A DNA stretch of 64,000 bases from Corynebacterium freneyi (GTDB lineage: Bacteria; Actinomycetota; Actinomycetes; Mycobacteriales; Mycobacteriaceae): the NCBI RefSeq assembly GCF_030408835.1, contig NZ_CP047357.1, positions 1,488,001 to 1,552,000 on the forward strand, written 5' to 3'. Within the stretch, counting starts at the first letter, position 1; every line of letters begins with the position of its first letter. The position numbers and the translations under genes were made by a program. Under the pieces are notes generated by a model that saw nothing but the letters and a program-made list of their open reading frames with translations, did no database searches and was not told the origin of the DNA. Positions 33,015-42,049 of this stretch are shown here, piece by piece.

Positions 33015-33034
33015 TGAGTTGGAGCGTCAACTCA
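33015..33034 (+). promoter_or_regulatory. Inverted repeat before the ctaB start
   Basis: TGAGTTG (33015-33021) and CAACTCA (33028-33034) are exact complements with a six-base spacer. The repeat ends just before GAGAGGA (33038-33044), the likely ribosome binding site. It could be a repressor operator or an mRNA hairpin affecting translation. Confidence 0.5.
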
Positions 33035-33050
33035 TGTGAGAGGAAACCCT

Positions 33051-33974
33051 TTGCTGGACACCGTCAAGGCGTATGTGGCGCTGACCAAGCCGCGCGTCAT
33101 CGAGCTGCTTCTCGTCGCCGCGATCCCGGCGATGCTGCAGGCCGACCGGGGCAACGTTCACGTCGGTCTGATCCTTCTCACGCTGGTGGGCGGTTGGATG
33201 GGCGCCGCGGCCGCGAACACGTTCAACATGGTCGCGGATTCGGACATCGACAAGGTCATGAACCGCACGCGCAAGCGTCCGCTGGCCCGGCAGTCGGTGA
33301 GCAATCGCAACGCGATGATCTTCGGTTCCGTGCTGACGGTGGCGAGTTTCCTGTGGCTGTGGTTGCTGTGCGATTCGCTGCTCGCGGCGGTGTTCATTCT
33401 GCTGACCATCGCGTTTTACGTGTTCGTCTACACGCTGTGGCTCAAGCGCCGCACGGACCAGAACGTGGTGTGGGGCGGCGCCGCCGGGTGCATGCCGGTG
33501 CTCGTCGGCTGGGCGGTGATCACGGACAACGCTCCGGAGGTCACCGGCTGGTTGCACTGGTGGCAGGCGATCGTCCTGTTCCTGGTCATCTTCTTCTGGA
33601 CGCCGCCGCACACGTGGGCGCTGGGCCTGAAGTACCGCGAGGATTACGAGGCCGCGGGCGTGCCGATGATGCCGGTGGTCCGTCCGCCGCTGTACGTCAC
33701 GGTGCGCATCATCGCCTACACGCTGGCGACGGTGGCTACCACGTTCCTGCTCATCCCGGCGGCCGGTTGGGTGTACCTGGTGGTGTCCGTGGTGGCCGGC
33801 GCGTGGTTCACGTGGGGTGCCGTCGCCCTGCACAAGTCGGTGAAGGCCGGCGGCGAGATCAAGCCGATGAAGCTGTTCCTGCTGTCGAACAACTACCTGG
33901 CGCTGGTGTGCGTCGGTCTGTCGGTCGATGCGGTGCTGGGGCTGCGCACCGTCGCGGAGATGGTCGGTTTCTAG
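33051..33974 (+). CDS. ctaB: Protoheme IX farnesyltransferase (heme O synthase)
   Basis: Adds a farnesyl chain to heme B to make heme O for cytochrome oxidase. The product has about 307 residues and eight to nine predicted membrane helices. It has [19 protein letters not shown] near the N-terminus, the first Asp-rich prenyl-diphosphate motif in [20 protein letters not shown] (about 58-77) and the second as [17 protein letters not shown] (about 193). The TTG at 33051 is preferred since GAGAGGA lies six bases before it; the in-frame GTG at 33036 directly follows a hairpin and has no ribosome binding site. It is divergent from tkt, as in mycobacteria and corynebacteria. Confidence 0.93.
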   Translation: MLDTVKAYVALTKPRVIELLLVAAIPAMLQADRGNVHVGLILLTLVGGWMGAAAANTFNMVADSDIDKVMNRTRKRPLARQSVSNRNAMIFGSVLTVASFLWLWLLCDSLLAAVFILLTIAFYVFVYTLWLKRRTDQNVVWGGAAGCMPVLVGWAVITDNAPEVTGWLHWWQAIVLFLVIFFWTPPHTWALGLKYREDYEAAGVPMMPVVRPPLYVTVRIIAYTLATVATTFLLIPAAGWVYLVVSVVAGAWFTWGAVALHKSVKAGGEIKPMKLFLLSNNYLALVCVGLSVDAVLGLRTVAEMVGF

Positions 33975-33991
33975 CGACCCCGCACGGTCGC

Positions 33992-34026
33992 ACCCTCCCG
34001 GACCTTTCCGGTCGCGGGAGGGTTTT
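33992..34026 (+). terminator. Rho-independent terminator after ctaB
   Basis: ACCCTCCCG (33992-34000) pairs with CGGGAGGGT (34015-34023), extended inside by GACC (34001-34004) with GGTC (34010-34013). TTTT follows at 34023-34026. It lies between the convergent ctaB and quinone oxidoreductase genes. Confidence 0.85.
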
Positions 34027-34057
34027 CCCGTCTGCGGCGTCGGTTGCGTGACGACGC

Positions 34058-35044
34058 CTACGGGATGAGGACCACCGACCCGGTCGTGGACCGCGCCTGG
34101 AGCGCACGGTGTGCCTCGGCGGCGTCGGAAAGCGGGAAACGGTCGCCGACGCGCACGCTCAGGGTGCCGTCCTCGATCGCCGACATGACGTCGTCGGCGC
34201 GGGCGGCGAGCTCGGCATGGCCGCGGATGAAGTGGCGCAGGTGCGGGCGGGTGAGGAAGAGGGAGCCGTGGTCGTTGAGCTTCTGCGGATCCATCGGCGG
34301 CACCGCGCCCGACGCCGCCCCGAACAGCGCCACCAGGCCCCGGACGCGGGCGCACCGCAGCGACGTGTCGAACGTCGCCCGGCCCACGCCGTCGAAGACC
34401 ACGTCGACGCCGACGCCTCCGGTCCATTCGGCGACTCGAGCCGGCACGTCGTCGTCGTAACGCAGCACCAGGTCGGCGCCCGCCTCGCGCGACAGGACTT
34501 CCTTGGCGTCGGTGGACACGATGGTGGCCACGCGCGCACCTGCGGCGACGGCCAACTGGGTCAGCAACAGCCCCACCCCGCCGGCACCGGCGGTGAGCAG
34601 CACCGTGTAGTCGGCCGACAAGCGCCCGACGTCGTGGACGAGGAAATGGGCCGTCAGGCCCTGCAGGAGAATCGAGGCGGCCACGTCATCGTCGATGCCG
34701 TCGGGCACCGCGACGAGGGAGTCGACCGGAACCGCGACGAGCTCCGCGTAGGAATCCGGGGCGTTGCACCACGCGACCCGGTCGCCGACGCGCCAACCGC
34801 CGTCACCGGAACCATCCGCGACCCCGGGGCCGAGCGCGACGATGCGGCCGACGCCCTCCGCCCCCGGAGTAAACGGCAGGGGCCGGGGATAGATGCCCTC
34901 CCGCTGGTACACGTCGGTGAAATTGACGCCGACCGCATCAACGGACACGAGGACCTCCCCGTCGCCCGGGACGGGGTCGGGGAGGTCCTCGCGAAAGAGC
35001 AGATGGTCGGGGCCGCCGAAGGATTCGATGAGGATTCCGCGCAT
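34058..35044 (-). CDS. Quinone oxidoreductase, zinc-independent MDR family
   Basis: NADPH-dependent reductase of the medium-chain dehydrogenase/reductase superfamily, QOR type, 328 residues. The N-terminal domain has VSVDAVGVNFTDVYQREGIY (about 33-52), and PLPFTPGAEGVGRIVALGPG replaces the zinc-binding pattern of alcohol dehydrogenases. The nucleotide-binding motif is LLTAGAGGVGLLLTQLA (about 145). Substrate cannot be predicted. It lies between ctaB and ctaA, the same place as a qor-like gene in mycobacteria. The ATG has no ribosome binding site but TAGGCT lies six bases upstream (35051-35056), pointing to a leaderless mRNA. Confidence 0.85.
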   Translation of the reverse strand: MRGILIESFGGPDHLLFREDLPDPVPGDGEVLVSVDAVGVNFTDVYQREGIYPRPLPFTPGAEGVGRIVALGPGVADGSGDGGWRVGDRVAWCNAPDSYAELVAVPVDSLVAVPDGIDDDVAASILLQGLTAHFLVHDVGRLSADYTVLLTAGAGGVGLLLTQLAVAAGARVATIVSTDAKEVLSREAGADLVLRYDDDVPARVAEWTGGVGVDVVFDGVGRATFDTSLRCARVRGLVALFGAASGAVPPMDPQKLNDHGSLFLTRPHLRHFIRGHAELAARADDVMSAIEDGTLSVRVGDRFPLSDAAEAHRALQARSTTGSVVLIP

Positions 35045-35050
35045 GCGGCC

Positions 35051-35056
35051 AGCCTA
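35051..35056 (-). promoter_or_regulatory. -10 element, leaderless quinone oxidoreductase mRNA
   Basis: TAGGCT on the minus strand ends six bases before the ATG of the quinone oxidoreductase gene; no Shine-Dalgarno sequence lies between. Confidence 0.5.
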
Positions 35057-35070
35057 CCGATCCGCGAAAA

Positions 35071-36072
35071 CTAGGCGGCCACCTTCGCGGTGGCGGAATT
35101 GTGCTCGGCGTCGCCGGCGGGGGAGCCGGTCGCCGTGGCGGTGCCGCCGGCGTGGCGCCACCCCAACTGCCACACGATGGCGGTGACGGCGGTCAGGGCA
35201 CCGGAACCGGCGACGTGGACCGGCACGAGGGCCTCGGGCACCCCGGCCCAGTACTGGACCATGCCGACGGCGGCCTGCGCGACGATGAGTCCCACCAGCC
35301 ACCAGCCGAGCTTGCGCAGCGCCGGCTCGGCGTTGAGCGCGATGAGCCCGAAGACCAGGCCGATGGCCAGGCCGAGGTACAGGTACATGAAACCGGCGTG
35401 GACGTGCGACAGCTCGATGATGGGCAGCTGCAGGCGATCCTCCGGCAGCACGTCGGCGTCGCCCGCGTGCGGACCCGCACCGGTGACCATGGTGCCGGTG
35501 ACCAGCGTGCCGGCCAGGGCGATGCCGGTGCCCGCGGCGAGCATGCGCAGCGGCTTGGCGTAGGTGCGCACCTCATGGCCGTCGTCGGGTTCCTGGATCT
35601 TGACGTAGACCATGCCCGCCAGCCACACCAGCAGCATCGAGGGCAGGAAGTGCAGCGCGACGGCGTACCACTTCAGGTCGACTTTCACCGAAATGCCGCC
35701 GATGATCGCCTGAACGATGACGCCCAAACCATTGAGGAACGCCAGCACGACGATCGCCTTGCGCCGGCCGGCGCGAACCACCGCGAGGAACAGCGCCAGC
35801 GTCAGCGCGACGAGAACGAAGCTCAGCAGTCGGTTGCCGAACTCGATCGCCTGGTGCAGGGCGGGCGCCGCCCCCGGAACCGGGGTGAAGCTGCCCGGGT
35901 GGCACTGCGGCCACGAATCGCAGCCGAGGCCCGAACCGGTCACGCGGACCACGGAACCGGTGACCGCGATGCCGGCTTGGGCGATGACCACCAGCAGGGC
36001 GATGATCCGCTGCTGGGCGATCGTCGGCAAAGGCAGGAAGGACAAGGGGAGATTACGGTCGGCGTCGCTCAC
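35071..36072 (-). CDS. ctaA: Heme A synthase (COX15/CtaA)
   Basis: Oxidises heme O to heme A for the aa3 oxidase, using heme O made by CtaB. About 333 residues with eight predicted membrane helices. The extracytoplasmic Cys pair is in GLGCDSWPQCHPGSF (about 47-61). The heme-ligand histidines are seen in APALHQAIEFGNRLLSF, VALHFLPSMLL and IIELSHVHAGFMYLYLG. The C-terminal tail (about 308-333) is polar. Two starts are possible: TTG at 36081 with GGGAGG upstream, or GTG at 36072, which lies eight bases after TAGGCT and would be leaderless; the second gives a more typical N-terminus. Confidence 0.92.
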   Translation of the reverse strand: MSDADRNLPLSFLPLPTIAQQRIIALLVVIAQAGIAVTGSVVRVTGSGLGCDSWPQCHPGSFTPVPGAAPALHQAIEFGNRLLSFVLVALTLALFLAVVRAGRRKAIVVLAFLNGLGVIVQAIIGGISVKVDLKWYAVALHFLPSMLLVWLAGMVYVKIQEPDDGHEVRTYAKPLRMLAAGTGIALAGTLVTGTMVTGAGPHAGDADVLPEDRLQLPIIELSHVHAGFMYLYLGLAIGLVFGLIALNAEPALRKLGWWLVGLIVAQAAVGMVQYWAGVPEALVPVHVAGSGALTAVTAIVWQLGWRHAGGTATATGSPAGDAEHNSATAKVAA

Positions 36073-36080
36073 GCCTTCCA

Positions 36081-36086
36081 AGCCTA
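36081..36086 (-). promoter_or_regulatory. -10 element for ctaA
   Basis: TAGGCT on the minus strand lies eight bases before the GTG at 36072. If used, it excludes the alternative TTG start at 36081, whose first base is the last base of the hexamer. Confidence 0.45.
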
Positions 36087-36100
36087 CCTCCCGGGGTTTC

Positions 36101-36889
36101 TCAATCCCCCTTCGCCTCGAACCTGAACAAGCGTGTCGCGGCGATGGCGCACACGGCTCCCCACAGGATCAGGACGGCCAGCGGGTACCAGGCCAAACGC
36201 CCGTCGAACGCGGCGATGAGCGACTCCGTCAGAGCAACCGAGGGCAGCACGGTCAAGGCCGCGCGGGCGCCGTCGCCGAGCTCGGGGCCCACGGCCACGA
36301 ACGTCGCCGCACCGAGGAGGATGAACCAAATCAGGTTGGCCAAGCCGAGGATGAGTTCGGCGCCGAGCGTGCCGCCCATGAGCAGGCCCATCGCGGTGAA
36401 GGCGGTGGTGCCCACCATGGTCACCACGTAGGCGAGCAGGAACGCCGCCGCAGGCGCCCGGTAGCCCAGCGCCACGGCCACGGCGGAGAAGATGACGAAC
36501 TGCGCGGTGACCATGATCGCCACCGCACCGGCCTTGCCGGCGATGATGCCCCACTTCGGCAACGCCGAGGCGCCGATGCGCTTCAGGGCCCCGTACCGGC
36601 GGTCGAAGCCGACGGCGATGGCCTGGCCGGTGAACCCGGCGGACATCGTGGCCACGGCCAGCACCATGGGGAAGACGGTGACGATGGGGTCCTCGCGATC
36701 GAGGACCGGAACGAGGGTGAAGCCGATGAGCATCGCCAGCGGGATGATCATGGTCAGCAGCATCTGCTCGCCGTGGCGCCAGATCAGCGTCGATTCCAGC
36801 TTCGTCTGCGCCGCCAGCACGCGGCCCATCGGCGCGCGCTTCGGGGCGGGGGCGAAGGTGCCCTCCGGGAAACGGGTCGTGGGCTCCAT
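36101..36889 (-). CDS. ABC-2 type transporter permease
   Basis: Membrane subunit of an exporter, 262 residues with six predicted helices (first near 44-63, last near 235-253) after a 30-residue cytoplasmic tail. It resembles ABC-2 permeases of drug or lipid exporters, for example in the motif region GFDRRYGALKRIGASALPKW (about 94-113), the usual cytoplasmic coupling segment. Its start codon lies one base after the stop of the ATP-binding gene, so the two form one unit. Substrate unknown. From memory, Rv1457c-Rv1458c are the mycobacterial counterparts. Confidence 0.85.
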   Translation of the reverse strand: MEPTTRFPEGTFAPAPKRAPMGRVLAAQTKLESTLIWRHGEQMLLTMIIPLAMLIGFTLVPVLDREDPIVTVFPMVLAVATMSAGFTGQAIAVGFDRRYGALKRIGASALPKWGIIAGKAGAVAIMVTAQFVIFSAVAVALGYRAPAAAFLLAYVVTMVGTTAFTAMGLLMGGTLGAELILGLANLIWFILLGAATFVAVGPELGDGARAALTVLPSVALTESLIAAFDGRLAWYPLAVLILWGAVCAIAATRLFRFEAKGD

Positions 36890-36890
36890 G

Positions 36891-37847
36891 TCAGCTCCTC
36901 ATTTCTCGGCCGGTGATGTCGAGGAAGACGTCCTCCAGGCTCCGTCGCGCCACGCGCAGCTCGGAGACGAGGACGTCGTGGTCGGCGCACCAGGCCGTCA
37001 TGGCGGCGATGCCGCGCGGGGTCGCCGCACCGGTGATGCGGTAGCGGTTGGGGCCGGTGGCTTCGACGGTGACGTCGCCGGCCGCGTCGGCGCCGACGGT
37101 GCCGAGATGCCGGGCGAGGGAGTCGACGTCGATGGCGCGGTCGACTTCCAGCACCGCGGCCTGCGTAGACGTGCCGGCGGTGATGTCGGCGGTGGTGCCC
37201 GACGCCACGGCGCGGCCCCGGTCGATGATGAGCACGTCGTCGGCCAGCGCCTCGGCCTCGTCCATGAGGTGGGTGGTCAGCACGACGGTGACGCCGTCGC
37301 GACGCAGCGAGGACACCAGATCCCACACCGCCAACCGCGACTGGGCGTCCAGGCCGGCCGTCGGCTCGTCCAGGAACACGAGCTCCGGTCGGCCGACAAG
37401 GGCGCAGGCCAGAGACAGTCGCTGCTGCTGCCCCCCGGACAGCCTGCGGTAGGACGTCCGGCGGTGGCGGGACAGCCCGACGACCTCCAGGAGCCAATCC
37501 ACGTCGAGAGGATCTGCCGAGTAGGACGCCACGAGTTCGAGCATCTCGCCGACGCGGACGCCGGGGTAGGCGCCGCCGCCCTGCAGCATGATGCCGATGC
37601 GCGAGCGCAGTTCGTCGGTGTCGTCCATCGGGTCGAGGCCGAGGACGCGGACCTCGCCGCCGTCGGGGCGCACGAAGCCCTCGCACATCTCGACGGTGGT
37701 GGTCTTGCCGGCCCCGTTCGGGCCCAGCAGGGCGAGGACGCGGCCGCAGGCGAGGGTGAGATCCAACCCGTCGACGGCCGTCACGTCGCCGAAACGCTTG
37801 GTCACGCCGGTCAATCGCAAAGCCGGGGAGTCGGTGTTCCTGGTCAC
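36891..37847 (-). CDS. ABC transporter ATP-binding protein
   Basis: ATPase partner of the downstream permease, 318 residues. Walker A GPNGAGKTT (about 42-50), the Q-loop GIMLQGGGAYPG (about 92), the signature LSGGQQQRLSLA (about 142), Walker B LVFLDEPTAGLD (about 162) and the switch His in TTHLMDEAEAL are all intact. A C-terminal extension (about 230-318) is common in drug/lipid-export ATPases of the DrrA/CcmA type. The GTG at 37847 has AGGA nine bases upstream. The frame remains open far upstream through mptB, which is a GC effect. Confidence 0.9.
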   Translation of the reverse strand: MTRNTDSPALRLTGVTKRFGDVTAVDGLDLTLACGRVLALLGPNGAGKTTTVEMCEGFVRPDGGEVRVLGLDPMDDTDELRSRIGIMLQGGGAYPGVRVGEMLELVASYSADPLDVDWLLEVVGLSRHRRTSYRRLSGGQQQRLSLACALVGRPELVFLDEPTAGLDAQSRLAVWDLVSSLRRDGVTVVLTTHLMDEAEALADDVLIIDRGRAVASGTTADITAGTSTQAAVLEVDRAIDVDSLARHLGTVGADAAGDVTVEATGPNRYRITGAATPRGIAAMTAWCADHDVLVSELRVARRSLEDVFLDITGREMRS

Positions 37848-37948
37848 GACAGGACATCCTAGGCCAGCGGTGGTGGCCCGGGCCCGGTCGGGTGCGTGAC
37901 GACGGCCACCCGGGATCCCGACCGCCCGATGGCCGGGGACGGGCGGCG

Positions 37949-39631
37949 TCAGCGCAGCCGGAACACCTTCGTGCGACGCGACACCTCGACTATGAGGGCC
38001 ATCACGATGACGAAGGCGGCGATGGAGCCGAGGTAGATCTGCAGCACCGTGCCGGGCGGCAGACCGAGTCCGCGCGGCAGCACCGTGAGGCTGAAGATCG
38101 CGGAGTACGCCACGACGGCCCAGCGGAACTGCGGGCGGTTGGCCCAGCCCGACAGGGGAACCAGCGCCCACAGCAGATACCAGGGGTGGACCACCGGGAA
38201 GAGCAGCACGAGGGCGAACATCGACAACCCGTATCCGCCCAACGGGTGGATGCGGCCGCGGAACGTCGCCCACAACATGCGCAGCAGCCACGCGGCGGCC
38301 AGCAGAATGCCCAGGCCCCGCGTCAGTTCGAGCGCCGCATCGGACACGTCGCCGATGCCCAGCACCCGGCCGGCGAAACCGGAGGTGATGCCCAACAGCG
38401 TCGACAACGACATCCACGATCGCACCGTCGCGGCACCGCCCTGGCTGGTGATCCACCCGAAACCGAGCCCCGACCCCGCCGACACCGCCACGACCGTCGC
38501 CCCCGCCATGACCGCGGTCGCGACCCCTGCGCGCACGACGGACATCGTCGTAAAGCCGAACCTGCGCGCCAGGGCCATGCCGACGAAGCCGAGCGCGACG
38601 AAGCCCGTCACCTTGACCATGCCCGCCAACGAGATCAGGGCGACGCCGCCCGCGAACAGCAGCCAACCGCGGCGGGACAATGCCGGGGACCCCGGCTCCA
38701 CCGCCGCATCCGGAACACCGGGCACCGGCTTGCCGTGCAACGCGACCAGACACACCTCCATGCCCCCGAGCAACAACGCGAGCAGCAGGGCCTCGTTGTG
38801 CACGCCGCCGACGAGATGAAGCAGCGTCAACGGATTGAGCACGCCCAGCCACAACGCGAACTGGGGGCTGACGCCGCAGCGCAACGCCAGGCGAACCAAC
38901 GCCCACGCCACCACGTACAGCGACGCCACCGCCACGGCCCGATGCAGGAACACCGACGGCAACACCGCATCCGACGTGAGCGCGGAAATGCCCCACGCGA
39001 CCACCATCGCCGTCGGCCCATAGGGGCTCGGCGAATTCGACCAGATCAACGGCACCGAACGGGCCAGCGGATCCTCCGCGCCGAGCAACTCGACCGGACC
39101 GGCCGCATACGGGTCCATGCCCCGATCGACCACCGCCCCCTGCGCCAAATAGGAATAAATGTCCTGCGTGAACAACGGCGCGGTGAAGATGAGGGGGAGC
39201 ACCCAGCCCGCGAACGTGCGCACCAACATGCCCGTATCCACCGACGACACCCGCGTGCGGGCACCCGAGGCCACGAACGCGCCGACGCCCAACCACGCCG
39301 TGATGAGCATCCCGATGCCCGTGAACGTCACGATCGTCGTGGAAATGAGCATCCGGCCCAGCATCGAGCCGATCGGGGTCTCCCAGAGCACGTTGCCCAC
39401 CACCGGCGTCGCACCCGCGCCGACGCCGCCGACGAGAATGAGAAGGGCGCCGAGCGTGCCGAGCCACCGCAGCCACGTGAAACGACGCAACTCCCGGTGA
39501 TCGACCCGGAACGCCAGGGGAGACTCGACGCCATGGTGCAGCGACGCCGACCGCGAACCGGCGCGGCCGATGCGCGGCAACGCGTCGATGATCCAGTGGG
39601 CGGCGCCGCCGCGTCGTTGAGTTTCGGACAC
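37949..39631 (-). CDS. mptB: Alpha-(1->6)-mannopyranosyltransferase MptB
   Basis: Polyprenyl-phosphomannose-dependent membrane glycosyltransferase that starts the alpha-1,6-mannan core of lipomannan in Corynebacterineae. The 560-residue protein has about 13 predicted membrane helices in a GT-C fold. The first extracytoplasmic loop, between helix segments, holds PLFTQDIYSYLAQGAVVDRG (about 155-174), with the acidic residue typical of the catalytic motif, and SNSPSPYGPTA follows at about 203. The GTG at 39631 fits the family N-terminus and is preceded by TACACT six bases upstream, so it may be leaderless. It lies divergent from sufR with a 276-base gap, the conserved corynebacterial and mycobacterial arrangement. 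Confidence 0.92.
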   Translation of the reverse strand: MSETQRRGGAAHWIIDALPRIGRAGSRSASLHHGVESPLAFRVDHRELRRFTWLRWLGTLGALLILVGGVGAGATPVVGNVLWETPIGSMLGRMLISTTIVTFTGIGMLITAWLGVGAFVASGARTRVSSVDTGMLVRTFAGWVLPLIFTAPLFTQDIYSYLAQGAVVDRGMDPYAAGPVELLGAEDPLARSVPLIWSNSPSPYGPTAMVVAWGISALTSDAVLPSVFLHRAVAVASLYVVAWALVRLALRCGVSPQFALWLGVLNPLTLLHLVGGVHNEALLLALLLGGMEVCLVALHGKPVPGVPDAAVEPGSPALSRRGWLLFAGGVALISLAGMVKVTGFVALGFVGMALARRFGFTTMSVVRAGVATAVMAGATVVAVSAGSGLGFGWITSQGGAATVRSWMSLSTLLGITSGFAGRVLGIGDVSDAALELTRGLGILLAAAWLLRMLWATFRGRIHPLGGYGLSMFALVLLFPVVHPWYLLWALVPLSGWANRPQFRWAVVAYSAIFSLTVLPRGLGLPPGTVLQIYLGSIAAFVIVMALIVEVSRRTKVFRLR

Positions 39632-39637
39632 GGATCG

Positions 39638-39643
39638 AGTGTA
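39638..39643 (-). promoter_or_regulatory. -10 element, leaderless mptB mRNA
   Basis: TACACT on the minus strand ends six bases before the mptB GTG, without a ribosome binding site between. Confidence 0.45.
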
Positions 39644-39792
39644 ACCGGCGGCGCGGATGGCACGGAGCACCGCGACGACACGACCTCGCGCCGACGCCGA
39701 AACGACCGAGTCGAACGTTATTTCGCCGATCGCCTCGGGCATCGCCGCAGGCACGCGACACGCCGCGGCGCGACGTTGGACATCTCACACCA

Positions 39793-39820
39793 TTTACGGA
39801 ACACTCGTGTTGTCTAATAC
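39793..39820 (+). promoter_or_regulatory. sufR-suf promoter with operator in the spacer
   Basis: A -35-like TTTACG (39793-39798) and a -10 TAATAC (39815-39820) are 16 bases apart. Between them lies AACACTCGTGTT (39800-39811), an inverted repeat AACAC/GTGTT. The stretch ACACT-N5-TGT (39801-39813) matches eight of ten fixed bases of the ACACT-N5-TGTGA site that I recall for mycobacterial SufR. Binding here would block RNA polymerase. Confidence 0.65.
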
Positions 39821-39907
39821 CCGGCAGCCACCGGGTGCGGACCCAATGAAGGGGACCGGCGACCAACCACCGTCGGCCCCGCGAACCACGGGAGGTGAAC
39901 CAGCGGC

Positions 39908-40600
39908 ATGGCCAACGCCGAAACGCCCGGCAAGGGCGGCGACGGGGACACGCGCCGCAGGATCCTGCTCGCATTGCTCGAACACAATCCGGCCACGGCG
40001 GGAACCATCGCCGAGGAACTCGGACTCTCGGCGGCCGGGGTGCGAAGGCACCTCGACATCCTCGTCGACGAGGGCCTCGCCGAAACGGCCCCCGCCCCGT
40101 CCACCGGCCCCCGCGGCCGCGGACGCCCGGCGAAGTCCTTCCGTCTCACCGACGACGGACGAGCCACGTTCGGGCACGCCTACGACTCCCTCGCCGCCGC
40201 CGCGCTCGACGCGCTGCGCGACGCCGGGGGAGACGCCGCGGTCACCGCGTTCGCGCGGCACCGCGTCAACGAGATCCTCGCCGGCATCGAGCCGGTCGGC
40301 GGAGCAACCGACCTCGACGACGTCGTCGAGTCGGTCGTCACGGCTTTCCGGCGCCACGGCTACGCGGCGACGGTCAACGCGACCACCGGAAGCGTGCAGA
40401 TCTGCCACCACCATTGCCCGATCAGCCATGTCGCGCAGGACTTCCCCCAGCTGTGCGCCGCCGAACATGAGGCGGTCAGTAACCTGCTGGGGCAGCACAC
40501 CGTTCCGTTGGCCACCATCGCCGACGGAAACGGGATCTGCACGACGAACATCCCCCTGACCCCAGTAACTCACGCACCAGCAGAAAGGAGCGGACAATGA
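39908..40600 (+). CDS. sufR: Iron-sulfur cluster assembly repressor SufR
   Basis: ArsR/DeoR-like winged-helix repressor of the suf operon, 230 residues. The N-terminal helix-turn-helix is [20 protein letters not shown] with [20 protein letters not shown] (about 18-58). The C-terminal part carries the Cys/His residues expected to bind a [4Fe-4S] or [2Fe-2S] cluster: [19 protein letters not shown] and a downstream Cys in NGICTTN. It would release DNA when the cluster is lost. GGAGGTG (39891-39897) is the ribosome binding site. Its TGA overlaps the sufB ATG, so it is the first gene of the operon it controls. Confidence 0.93.
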   Translation: MANAETPGKGGDGDTRRRILLALLEHNPATAGTIAEELGLSAAGVRRHLDILVDEGLAETAPAPSTGPRGRGRPAKSFRLTDDGRATFGHAYDSLAAAALDALRDAGGDAAVTAFARHRVNEILAGIEPVGGATDLDDVVESVVTAFRRHGYAATVNATTGSVQICHHHCPISHVAQDFPQLCAAEHEAVSNLLGQHTVPLATIADGNGICTTNIPLTPVTHAPAERSGQ

Positions 40601-42045
40601 CCCTCGCCCAGGACGATTCCGCGAAGGTGCGCACGCCGCAGACCGACGAGGAGATCATCGACTCGATCGGCGCCTACCAGTACGGTTGGCACGACTCCGA
40701 TGCCGCCGGCGCCGCCGCCGAGCGCGGACTGTCGGAGGCCGTCGTCCGCGACATCTCCGCGAAGAAGAACGAAGACGAGTGGATGCTCGAGAACCGCCTG
40801 AAGGCCCTCGACATCTTCTACAAGAAGCCCATGCCCACGTGGGGCGCGGACCTGTCGACCATCGACTTCGACAACATCAAGTACTTCGTCCGCTCCACCG
40901 AACAGCAGGCGCAGACGTGGGAGGACCTCCCGCAGGACATCAAGGACACCTACGACAAGCTGGGCATCCCCGAGGCCGAGAAGCAGCGCCTCGTCGCCGG
41001 CGTCGCCGCCCAGTACGAGTCCGAGGTCGTCTACCACCAGATCCGCGAGGACCTGGAGGCACAGGGCGTCATCTTCCTGGACACCGACACCGCGCTCAAG
41101 GAGCACCCGGAGCTCTTCCACGAGTACTTCGGGTCCGTCATCCCGGCCGGCGACAACAAGTTCTCCGCCCTCAACACGGCCGTGTGGTCCGGCGGTTCGT
41201 TCATCTACGTGCCCAAGGGCGTCCACGTGGACATCCCGCTGCAGGCCTACTTCCGCATCAACACGGAGAACATGGGCCAGTTCGAGCGCACGCTGATCAT
41301 CGTCGACGAGGACGCCTACGTCCACTACGTCGAGGGCTGCACCGCCCCGATCTACAAGTCGGACTCGCTGCACTCGGCCGTCGTCGAGATCATCGTGAAG
41401 AAGGGCGGCCGCTGCCGCTACACGACCATCCAGAACTGGTCGAACAACGTCTACAACCTGGTCACCAAGCGCGCGAAGGCCGAAGAGGGCGCGACCATGG
41501 AGTGGATCGACGGCAACATCGGCTCGAAGGTCACCATGAAGTACCCGGCCGTGTGGATGACCGGCCCCCACGCCCGCGGCGAGGTGCTGTCCGTCGCCAT
41601 GGCCGGCGAGGGCCAGTTCCAGGACACCGGCGCGAAGATGGTGCACATGGCGCCGCACACGTCGTCGAACATCGTGTCCAAGTCCGTCGCCCGCGGCGGC
41701 GGCCGCGCCGCCTACCGAGGCCTGGTGCAGGTCAACAAGGGCGCCAAGCACTCCCACTCCAACGTCGAGTGCGACGCCCTGCTCGTCGACACGATCTCCC
41801 GCTCCGACACGTACCCGTACGTCGACGTCCGCGAGGACGACGTCACCCTCGGCCACGAGGCCACCGTCTCCAAGGTCTCCGATGACCAGCTCTTCTACCT
41901 GATGAGCCGCGGCATCGAGGAAGAGGAGGCCATGGCCATGGTCGTCCGCGGGTTCGTCGAGCCCATCGCCAAGGAGCTCCCGATGGAATACGCCCTCGAG
42001 CTCAACCGCCTCATTGAACTGCAGATGGAAGGGTCGGTCGGTTAA
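40597..42045 (+). CDS. sufB: Fe-S cluster assembly protein SufB
   Basis: Scaffold subunit of the SufBCD complex, on which the cluster is built. The 482-residue protein has [20 protein letters not shown] (about 205-224), the beta-helix core, [22 protein letters not shown] (with the conserved Cys) and the C-terminal [20 protein letters not shown] shared with SufD. AAAGGAGC lies upstream inside sufR. The M. tuberculosis homolog is interrupted by an intein; this one is uninterrupted and of normal length. Confidence 0.97.
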   Translation: MTLAQDDSAKVRTPQTDEEIIDSIGAYQYGWHDSDAAGAAAERGLSEAVVRDISAKKNEDEWMLENRLKALDIFYKKPMPTWGADLSTIDFDNIKYFVRSTEQQAQTWEDLPQDIKDTYDKLGIPEAEKQRLVAGVAAQYESEVVYHQIREDLEAQGVIFLDTDTALKEHPELFHEYFGSVIPAGDNKFSALNTAVWSGGSFIYVPKGVHVDIPLQAYFRINTENMGQFERTLIIVDEDAYVHYVEGCTAPIYKSDSLHSAVVEIIVKKGGRCRYTTIQNWSNNVYNLVTKRAKAEEGATMEWIDGNIGSKVTMKYPAVWMTGPHARGEVLSVAMAGEGQFQDTGAKMVHMAPHTSSNIVSKSVARGGGRAAYRGLVQVNKGAKHSHSNVECDALLVDTISRSDTYPYVDVREDDVTLGHEATVSKVSDDQLFYLMSRGIEEEEAMAMVVRGFVEPIAKELPMEYALELNRLIELQMEGSVG

Positions 42046-42049
42046 TCAC

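Noticed and set aside
33034..33036. ATG as ctaB start
   Set aside because: Out of frame with CtaB and followed by a stop within a few codons; part of the palindrome.
37892..39817. 640-codon open frame opposite mptB, and the 1027-codon minus frame running through 36891-39974
   Set aside because: Arg/His-rich low-information translations produced by GC bias; only the part up to 37847 of the minus frame encodes a real protein, the ABC ATPase.
40597..42045. Intein in SufB
   Set aside because: Checked because the M. tuberculosis homolog has one; this protein is continuous and of standard length.
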